A DNA stretch of 64,000 bases. It comes from Strobilurus pachycystidiatus (lineage: Eukaryota > Basidiomycota > Agaricomycetes > Agaricales > Physalacriaceae). The notes beneath the pieces were generated by a model. That model had not been told where the DNA came from. It saw only the letters and a list, made by a program, of their open reading frames with translations, and did no database searches. Position 1 is the first letter of the stretch. Each line of letters starts with the position of its first letter. The stretch lies in the NCBI GenBank assembly GCA_019915135.1, contig JAHLMK010000001.1, positions 6,138,001 to 6,202,000 of the forward strand. Direction: 5' to 3'. Positions 56,960 to 64,000 of the stretch are shown here, piece after piece. Made by a program: the position numbers and the translations under genes.

Positions 56960-58301
56960 CCTGCTGGCATGATAGAGATATAAACAAGCCTCCTTGATCT
57001 GCACTAGCTCAAACCTAGATAGCTTCGAGCTCTCTGGAAGGTCGAGGTTGAGCGTGTCAACGAGCTGACATGCGAGGAAGAGAGTCTCCTGGAGTAAGAC
57101 AGGCTCAGTCATGCCTTGCCCCCTCCTGCGAACGTACAAGCTCAAGGAGCGTGCGAGAACCGGCGCGTCAATATCCACATTTGTCTCGAGAACGCTTTGC
57201 GGATCTGGACAGATTCCTCGTCGTGCGGGAGCTACGCGATCATCGTCGTCTGGATTGTGCATCCGCGCGCAAGGAGCGTGGCGGGGTTGCCGATGCCGAT
57301 GTCGGTACTGATGACCGTACCCTTAGAGAACGGCGTGGTGACTGCCTCGTCAAAGCCGCCGGTGTCAATGAGGTCGCTGTTGAGTCCCGAGAGACGCAAC
57401 AGGTTGCCGACATACATAATCTTGTTAGTCTCATGTATGTCGTTTAGCGAGGAGACAAGGCAAAACATAGCCTTGGTGACCGCAGTGTAGACGGGTTTGA
57501 TGATCATGTTGAAGCACATGCACTTAATCGAGCCGTGATCGTCAAGCTGGTCTGCACCGGTCTTGGTAGTGGATCATGGATGATGACCCAAGGACCTGTC
57601 CCAGATACTCGCAGATAGACACAACAGCAAGAGATAACGAGGAAGAGCCGGGGTCGACAATCAGGTGTGTGGGGTCAGCTTTGAAGGTGGCGTTGCAATG
57701 CTCTCTAGAGGTAGTGGCAACACCAACGCCGACCTCTTTGTGAAACTAGCACACCCTGACGCCCACATCCGTCGCGGCCTGCTTGAGCGCATCGATATGT
57801 ACATTGGGAAAGGTGGGAGGGACGAGTGCGGAACGGTGATGACGGCGCCCAGTATTTTTTCCGATTCAATCTTCCGCGGACTGGACGAGGGACACGAGGA
57901 GAATGGTCGTAGCCTTGGAGACGGACAGGATGCACTCGGTGTGTAAGGGCTCTGAGTGGGGCGTCACGGTGGCGGCGGCGGATGCGGCGGGGGGTGTGGG
58001 ATGCGGTCTTTGATAATAGCGCTGGCGACGCCGCCAGTACTTCGACCTTGTACGCAGCACATCTGACAGGTCGGGGTCTCGTATCACAGGCGCTGAAGCA
58101 GACAATGACTGTAATATTTTGGGAATCCGTGCAGGTCGCGTCAACATCACTTGCTGTTGATAACTGCTTGTCGCCGTATCCTTTGCCGATGAGATTGCAG
58201 AAGTCGGTAATCGTGTTCCTTGTGTTCCTGACAAGCTGGTGCTTTGCTTGGTTGCCAATGTACTGAATGGATTGCACGGTGAGCGCGACCGACGCTGCCA
58301 T
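56960..58301 (-). pseudogene. decayed Hsp70-family gene, Ssz1 type
   Basis: Minus-strand frames scattered over 1.3 kb line up with an Ssz1-like Hsp70, in order: IGNQAKHQLVRNTRNTITDF and NLIGKGY from the ATPase N-terminus; PAASAAATVTPHSEPLHTE and VSLVQSAED from the characteristic insert and following helix; ALKQAATDVGVRVC; TNKIMYVGNLLRL, STDIGIGNPATLLARGC; then VDIDAPVLARSLSLYVRR near the end. Ssz1 works with zuotin at the ribosome as a chaperone. Here the first ~40 residues are replaced by MAASVALTVQ, and frame changes and a missing middle break the gene. Assignment is by pattern memory of the family, so it should be searched. Confidence 0.7.
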
Positions 58302-59034
58302 CGTTGTTTGTTATCAATACAGCAAGGCTCTACTATCATTACACGTCAATCCTCCGTTGTGCACTGGCAAGGAACTGCCGACCCCGACCTGGGTAAACAC
58401 AGCGATGGAGGCATACGAGTTGCCTTGCCATGATGCCGACGACCGGCGGGATATTCGATCCGACGTTGGCGGTGCCGTGTGGTGTCGAGCTGGCTATTTC
58501 GAGAATGAAAACAAATCAGACACGTCTGGCCAGCATCTATCATCCTCCATCCTTCGTCAACCATCATCCGCCCTGTGTTCCGTAATCGTTGGAGACTAGG
58601 ACAGTCAAGATTCGTTAGTCAAAATGAGAGAAAGATTCAGAGGGTTGGTGGATTACCATGAACGCAGTGCTGAGCCGCGGATAATGTCTTGACGGTAGCT
58701 GGCAGTGTTAGTAGAGCAAGTGATGAGAATCTTCATCTTGCCCACTCATCCAAATATCGTGTGCCCTGGGGAAGCGTACGAGCCGTCAAGTCCCAATGCA
58801 GCGGGAGGTTCCGAAAACGCAAGGTGAGAAAGATGACGGCTCCTTGCGTGACCCAAGGCCTATGCGAGAAATGAGACCCTGCCGACAGAAGCGGGACGAC
58901 ACTCTTCTTCCTCCCTCTAAGAGGATTGCAAACGAGTCCAAGCGGTTCTACATTGTTCTTCTTTAGTCTACTCACGTCTACGCTCTTCTGATGCTACTCC
59001 TTCGCCCCCCTGACTTTCGGTCCGCTCGTATCCC
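58302..59034. other. intergenic, 3' side of HAD gene
   Basis: The part from about 58890 is the 3' flank that is also duplicated at 48.36-48.45 kb. A weak minus frame (58733-58975) shares GRKKSV with the duplicated copy. No intact gene. Confidence 0.45.
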
Positions 59035-60034
59035 TCACTTGTGCTCATCATTAACGCCAAACTTGGTCTCCGGGTTCTTCAACAAGCCCTCCACGATAGG
59101 GACGACCTGGCTAAAGTCCTGGAAGATGCGATGGGGGATCTGCTCGCGGCGGCAGTATGCTGCGAGGTCGTTGTCTTGTTTGTCTGGGGGTGGGTGTTAG
59201 CGGGGGGTGGGGTGAAGTGGGAAGGGGGGAGGGAAGGGAAGGGAAGAAGGGGGAATGCACGCACCCTTCTCCTTGACAAACAACCAATCGGCATGCTTCG
59301 CCGCGCTCATATCGCTCACGCCATCTCCGAAAAAGATCACGCGCGGCCGGTGTCCGAGCCCCGCTGCCGCGTTACGTTCCGCCAACCTGGGGGGATTCAG
59401 CCTTCCTTGACCTCAGGGAAGAAGAAGAGGGAGGCACCTCCTATACGGCAAGATGGCCTGTGACTTATCATGGCCGAAGCCACTCGTCGGGTGCCTGAAC
59501 TGGATCTCCCACTGGTTCTCGTTGTGAACGATGACGTCGTTGCTGACGATGGGGATGCTCTGCGCGTCTTCCTCGTCGAGCAGCGTCGTCAGCACCGCCC
59601 GGATCGTCGGCTCCATGCCGGAGGAGACGATGATCACCGGGATCGAGTGTGCTTTGCAGAACGCGTGGAACGTCTTGAACCCGGGGTCTAGGTGGATGTC
59701 TGGATGCGCGGGCGTTAGCGAGGGGGAGGGGGAGGAGGAGGGGGGACGCACTCTTCCGCAATACATCCTTGCACTCCTCATAGCCATGCCCATTGTCCAC
59801 GACGCTCTGCAGCATCTCGCGGAATGCATCGCGGAACGTGACCTTGCCGCTCAGGATGTCCAGGTTCCCTTGCCGCCGCTTGTCTTTGCCGTACCCGAGG
59901 TTGTCCGTCAGGTAGTCGTTTGAGTCGTACGTCGTGATCGTGCCGTCCCAGTCACTCAACACGACGATATCCTTGTCTTCGTACAAAGGCGGGTACGGCA
60001 GTGTGCTCTCCGGCGCTTCTTCGTGGTCGCTCAT
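59035..60034 (-). CDS. HAD-like phosphatase
   Basis: Four exons: 60034-59752, 59699-59438, 59386-59265 and 59183-59035; 271 residues from ATG 60034 (MSDHEEAPES). Haloacid-dehalogenase motifs are clear: motif I VVLSDWDGTIT (nucleophile and acid/base Asp), motif II VIIVSSGM, a Lys after HDK, and motif IV VIFFGDGVSD. Helical cap sequence lies between I and II (GNLDILSGKVTFRDAFREML). It belongs to the phosphoserine-phosphatase-like branch of small fungal HAD enzymes that hydrolyse phosphomonoesters in the cytosol; substrate is not readable. Introns are 51-81 nt with long C-rich tracts before the acceptor. Intact. Confidence 0.9.
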
Positions 60035-61610
60035 CTCTGCTGTGCGTTTGGCGCTGGATGATGATGGTAACAGTCTAGATCGACTTGATAGCGGTGCTCC
60101 ACTCGCGACGAGAATCGGCCGACGCACGTTCCCGGGTATCGGCCCGGGTTGCCGGTCTCTTCTCTTCGCTTTACCGTTACGCGCCCTCTTCAAGCGGCGT
60201 CTGCTCCTTCTCTAAGTCTCCGCGCCACCATTCAATTATTTTCGCAGGTCACGATGCCGAGCTTTTCTCTGTCATATCCCATCCCTTTCCCACCGATCCA
60301 GCATTCGACGACACGAGCGGGAACAAGTTCTCTACTGCGTGCCATTTCTGCGTCGGTGCCCTCCCGCGAACCACAGACGAACGCAGAATGGCGTCTTCAC
60401 CTCGCGCTCCGTTTTTTTTTCGTTACACTCATTCTGCGCTCGCGACTTGCATTTGATTCCTCGCAACCTCTCGCTCTTACACACGACGATTACCAGCAAT
60501 CCGCTTGTTTTTCTGGCCCGCACACCCCTACATCTCTCCTGAAATCAGTGTGTGCACCGACTCCGAGGGGCCCACACACATAGCTGTTCTTCCTCTTTTT
60601 GCTTTGCTTCCATCTCTCTCTCTCAGATTCCTCGCCCTTTTCTCCCCCCTCCGCATGGTTCACATTGGCTGCCACAGGATGGCGTCTTCATCTCTTTGCT
60701 GCCCGCATCCTCGACTCGCCACTCGGACTAGGGTGGTGGATTCACGCTGCGCTCCTATTACAACCTCTCGCATCCAGATTTCGGCCGGCTCTTACACACG
60801 ACGATAGTGATTATTCCTCCACTGGAACCGCGCGCATCCGACGCCATAACCCCGTCCTGTAACAAACGAAGGGGGTTGGACTCGGACTCGGAGACGAAGA
60901 ACGGGCCCACAACGCGGTACGCGGTATTGTTCTGCTCTTCTGCTCTTCTTCCTTTTGCCTCGCCTCTCTCTCTCTCCCCTCAAATCCTGCTCGCAGGCGC
61001 TTTTCTCCCCCGCGTCCAGCTTTCCTCTTACCTCATACATACGGTGGGGATGGCACGCACGAAGGCTTTCAGTGCCACACGAAGACTGGGATGCGCTGCG
61101 CCTGTTCGTCCGTCTTTCCACGCCTCTTCTCTTCCCTCAATGCGGTTCAAAACCGTGTCATGTTACAAGGATTATTTACGGTCACCGGAAACCTCTGCCT
61201 CTCCTCTCCGGATCTCTTCTCTCCCTATGACGATTCCTCGTGTTTCTCTGATGCTTCATCATCCACATTGTCGTCGTTTTCCCCTGGCGCTTGAATTCTT
61301 AAACTTCAAGTCGTCTTCCTCTGGCGCTTCAATCGTAAACCTGTCGTCGTCTCCCTCTGGCCCTCCGATCTTGTCGTCGTCTTCCTCTGGCTCCATCAGC
61401 AAACCTTCCCGATCGCTGGTTGGCTGTTCGGACTTTTTCCACTGTTTGTTCAAATTTTTTAAAGTAGTCTACCACCACTGTTGACTATTTCTGGTACCTG
61501 AAAATCTAATACAATATTTTAGCACCTCTGAACCCAGCGGGAATTCCATGTGGGAGGGAGGGGGATGTGCAAGGTGACTCTGAGTGATTGAACTGTTCAG
61601 GGTTTCGGAC
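60035..61610. other. pyrimidine-rich, repeat-containing intergenic region
   Basis: Strong C/T bias on the plus strand with imperfect internal repeats: CTCTTACACACGACGAT occurs near 60473 and 60789, and ATGGCGTCTTCA near 60388 and 60678. At 61300-61400 TCGTCGTCTTCCTCTGGC-like units repeat; on the minus strand they read as acidic PEEDD-type peptide repeats, next to the 3' end of the interrupted host gene. No full gene supported. Confidence 0.5.
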
Positions 61611-62248
61611 CTAGCTGAGGTGCTCCTCACAGGCCTCTAGGGACATCCTGTCCTCTGTCTGGAGCTCTGTTCCGTCCAGCACTGGGCTAGGCGTGCCTCT
61701 GACGTCAGAGTATGGATCTGATGTGGGATGGGATATGGGTGCAACCGTGATATCAACAGTCCCTTTCGAAAAGATACAGTACTCGATGTGGTTGACTGTC
61801 TCACACGGCTCCGAGCCAGGCGCCAGGCGCACAGAGACTGGATATCCCTCTTCAAGGGATTTCTTTGCAGACAGATACGACAATTGCAAGATAAAGAGTT
61901 CCCGGTCTCTTCGATCCCACGAGGCAACCGTGGCGTCTTCAGCAGCTGTCAGAATGATTTCGGGAGGCACGACTGAGAACGGCTACGTAAGCACTGAGCA
62001 GGAAGGAATCAAATGGATGCCCGTACCTTTCGAGGCCAGGCGGAGGCCCGGAAGTACGTAGTCCAAGTTGTCCGTCGTCGGAGACGGGTTGGTGCGGGAT
62101 GACGCGGTTGATCGTCTGACAGAAAGCACTTCCACGGGAACCCATGGACCTGGTTGCTCTTGCTCGTCAGAATCTAGCACTTCCATTGGTAGCCTTGGAT
62201 CTGCTGGCTCTTGCTCGTCTGGTATCTTTGGATCTCCCGGCTCCTGCT

Positions 62249-62508
62249 TGTTGGAATTAAGGGTACGCGCGAGCTGTTAAGCTAAGAACTGGAACGAGAG
62301 GATATGCGTGTGAACTAGGCTTTGGGATGCTTGCCTTGCAAACGCATGCCCATCGCCGTCTACATTGACAGTACTTATACTACATACAAAGTATTCTAGA
62401 ATGTTCTACTGTTTTCTACTTGAGTGTCCGTGAGTAAGCAAATGAGTCGTACTGATTGTTCTCCAGTGTTCTCGGGCTGACGAGTCGCTTACAGCAATTC
62501 CGCCAACA
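62249..62508 (-). repeat. LTR (3' in element orientation)
   Basis: 260 bp, TGTTGG at one end and CCAACA at the other. Same as 63712-63971 by direct line-by-line comparison, with a constant offset of 1,463. Confidence 0.93.
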
Positions 62509-62517
62509 CTCCCCCTC
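62509..62517 (-). other. polypurine tract
   Basis: The minus strand reads GAGGGGGAG immediately before the 3' LTR, the expected plus-strand primer site of an LTR retroelement. Confidence 0.7.
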
Positions 62518-62824
62518 GACGAGGCAGTCGTGTGCAAACCTGCAAGCCGTAACTCCCCCTGAAACTCTGGGCTGATGACCCGTGGTGATCAGCAGCAAAG
62601 TGTTGCGTCCTCGCGTACTACGCGTACCGAACGAGCTAACGCCGTAACACCCTGCAGATCCGCTCCACGCGAAGTCACGGGCGATCCCAACTACGTTTGG
62701 GCCAGAACCAAATGATAAGTGTGTGGGTGGGTGATTTTAAGCGAAATATAATGAATAAGAAGTGGAATGAGGAATGGAAAGGAAATGGAGGGAACTGGGA
62801 AAGAAATAGTGAGGCATGAGGTGA

Positions 62825-63649
62825 TCAGAAGGCAAAATCCTCATCATCGGAGTACTCGTCTGAGTAGATGTCTGCAACGTTGGCCTGTGTCTGTTCAGGG
62901 CCATCGGGACTCGGGCAGACTCTTGAGATGTGACCGGTGCCACCGCACTTGAAGCATTGTGCCTGCTTCCAAAAGGCATTAGGCGGGTCTTGCCGAGTTG
63001 GGGTATGCTGCGCGTGGTATGGTGGCTTACGCGGTGACGAGCGCGTCACGAGGGCAGTGCTAGCATTTGCTTTCTCATTGAGACGTTGTTGCTCGGCGAG
63101 AATGCGGGAGACAAGCTTATTAGAGTCCTTGAGGATGTTCTCATCAATGCTGGATGAGATGAAAGGATTCCATGTCTCGGGAAGGGATGTGAGGAGGGTT
63201 ATGGAGAAGTCTTCCTCAGTGACTGGCTGGCCGAGTGATTTGAGCTCGGACTGGTATGAGCGCATCAGCCGAATGTGCGGCTCAATGTCAGAATCAGTGG
63301 CACTTGCTTCGGCCCGGAAGAATCTGCGGCGTGCAAGTACAATGCCGATGGGACCTTTGCTCTCGTACATGGTAGCAAGGGTGGACCATGCCTCCTTGGC
63401 AGTTGGTGCAGAGGAGATGTACACAAGTACACCGTCAGCGACGCGTAGACGGATTGTGGACAGAGCTTTGCGATCAGCTTTGTTCCATTTGGCAAGATCG
63501 GCAGGGGATGCCGCGGACGTGTTATCCGCAATGTGATCGTCGTAGCCCAAGTCGGTGAGGATGTCAATCATCTTCACTTTCCATGTGCTGTAGTTATCGA
63601 CGCCCAGCAGGGGATCGATGCGATAGACGTGGGAGGCCTCGGCGGACAT
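62825..63649 (-). CDS. copia-type gag polyprotein with CCHC knuckle
   Basis: 274 residues from ATG 63647-63649 (MSAEASHVYRI). The beginning (LLGVDNYSTWKVKMIDIL) and middle (AWSTLATMYESKGPIG, LLTSLPETWNPFISS, RILAEQQRLNEK) match the gag domain of Ty1/copia-like elements. The C-terminus has one zinc knuckle, CFKCGGTGHISRVC (C-x2-C-x4-H-x4-C), then an acidic tail. It should form the capsid-like particle and bind element RNA. The ORF is intact and stops before any protease motif, 316 bp short of the 3' LTR. Confidence 0.92.
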   Translation of the reverse strand: MSAEASHVYRIDPLLGVDNYSTWKVKMIDILTDLGYDDHIADNTSAASPADLAKWNKADRKALSTIRLRVADGVLVYISSAPTAKEAWSTLATMYESKGPIGIVLARRRFFRAEASATDSDIEPHIRLMRSYQSELKSLGQPVTEEDFSITLLTSLPETWNPFISSSIDENILKDSNKLVSRILAEQQRLNEKANASTALVTRSSPRKPPYHAQHTPTRQDPPNAFWKQAQCFKCGGTGHISRVCPSPDGPEQTQANVADIYSDEYSDDEDFAF

Positions 63650-63711
63650 TATGATGGGAGACGGATATATGGGGAATTGATTACGAGAGGCGCGATTGCC
63701 CTATGCGTTTG

Positions 63712-63971
63712 TGTTGGAATTAAGGGTACGCGCGAGCTGTTAAGCTAAGAACTGGAACGAGAGGATATGCGTGTGAACTAGGCTTTGGGATGCTTGCCTT
63801 GCAAACGCATGCCCATCGCCGTCTACATTGACAGTACTTATACTACATACAAAGTATTCTAGAATGTTCTACTGTTTTCTACTTGAGTGTCCGTGAGTAA
63901 GCAAATGAGTCGTACTGATTGTTCTCCAGTGTTCTCGGGCTGACGAGTCGCTTACAGCAATTCCGCCAACA
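63712..63971 (-). repeat. LTR (5' in element orientation)
   Basis: Second copy of the 260 bp LTR. It would carry the promoter for gag on the minus strand. Position 63711 downwards should hold the primer-binding site; I could not match it to a tRNA end. Confidence 0.93.
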
Positions 63972-64000
63972 CTGCTCGTCTGGTACACGTGGATATGCTG

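Larger units (their letters stand above)
62249..63971 (-). mobile_element. gag-only copia-type LTR retroelement
   Basis: 1,723 bp: LTR 260 bp, internal 1,203 bp, LTR 260 bp. Ends are TGTTGG...CCAACA. The 5 bp target duplication CTGCT flanks it at 62244-62248 and 63972-63976. Orientation is minus: the gag ORF runs that way, and a purine tract (GAGGGGGAG) directly precedes the 3' LTR. There is no protease, integrase or reverse transcriptase, so mobilisation would need enzymes from a full element elsewhere. I saw no difference between the two LTRs, so insertion is very recent. Confidence 0.92.
61611..64000 (-). pseudogene. host gene with acidic repeats, interrupted by retroelement, 5' part off window
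   Basis: Minus-strand coding exists on both sides of the element. Left of it are exons 62248-62027 and 61972-61611, joined over a 54 nt intron (GTACGG...CTCAG). Right of it the reading continues at 63976 or lower positions to the window edge. Removing the element and one target duplication restores an open frame across the site, within a Pro-Asp-Glu repeat (PDEQEPGDPK, PDEQEPADPR). The downstream domain includes PPEIILTAAEDATVASWDRR and LFILQLSYLSAKKSLEEGYP and ends with HLS-stop at 61611. Not recognised. In this strain the gene is probably disrupted. Confidence 0.75.

Noticed and set aside
60085..61484. several long plus-strand Ser/Pro-rich ORFs
   Set aside because: Produced by C/T-biased repeats; overlapping frames are equally open and none has a motif or splice support.
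1..64000. CRISPR arrays, bacterial operons, riboswitches
   Set aside because: No regularly spaced repeats of that type; the sequence is eukaryotic throughout.

Overview
The window is nuclear DNA of a filamentous basidiomycete, most likely an agaricomycete. This is inferred from dense genes broken by many 45-65 nt GT-AG introns, an intron-rich laccase, MYND and F-box proteins, a fungal 7-TM family, and a copia-type retroelement. Gene models were made by hand: exons were joined only where frame, splice sites and protein similarity agree, and exon borders are given where I could resolve them.

Left third (1-24 kb). A 5'-partial gene with a cysteine-rich tail opens the window. Two same-strand paralogs of an unknown multi-pass membrane protein follow at 6.0-7.4 and 14.9-16.4 kb. 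The first is broken by a ~150 bp inversion inside its coding sequence. Between them lie two small TATA-driven genes, an Old Yellow Enzyme-like oxidoreductase on the minus strand, and a small coiled-coil gene. A monocarboxylate-type MFS transporter, an intron-containing tRNA-Thr(UGU), a zinc alcohol dehydrogenase and a secreted laccase with about 21 exons complete this part. These are plausible redox and transport genes, but nothing shows that they form one pathway.

Middle (24-45 kb). Three consecutive minus-strand genes at 24.7-27.8, 29.0-30.75 and 30.9-32.65 kb look like diverged tandem copies of an unrecognised family: helical N-terminus, short conserved-phase exon, Ser/Pro-rich linker, globular C-terminal domain. 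After a gene-poor 4 kb come an F-box/LRR-like gene, a 7-TM membrane protein, two hypothetical genes and a frameshifted F-box gene.

Right third (45-64 kb). An intact MYND zinc-finger gene is followed by two decayed partial copies of its 3' half. An intact HAD phosphatase gene at 59-60 kb has a decayed copy of its 3' end at 48.4 kb. A decayed Hsp70 gene of the Ssz1 type lies at 57-58.3 kb. At the edge, a 1,723 bp element with two identical 260 bp LTRs and only a gag ORF sits, with a 5 bp target duplication, inside the coding repeat of a host gene that is otherwise open. It is the youngest rearrangement in the window.
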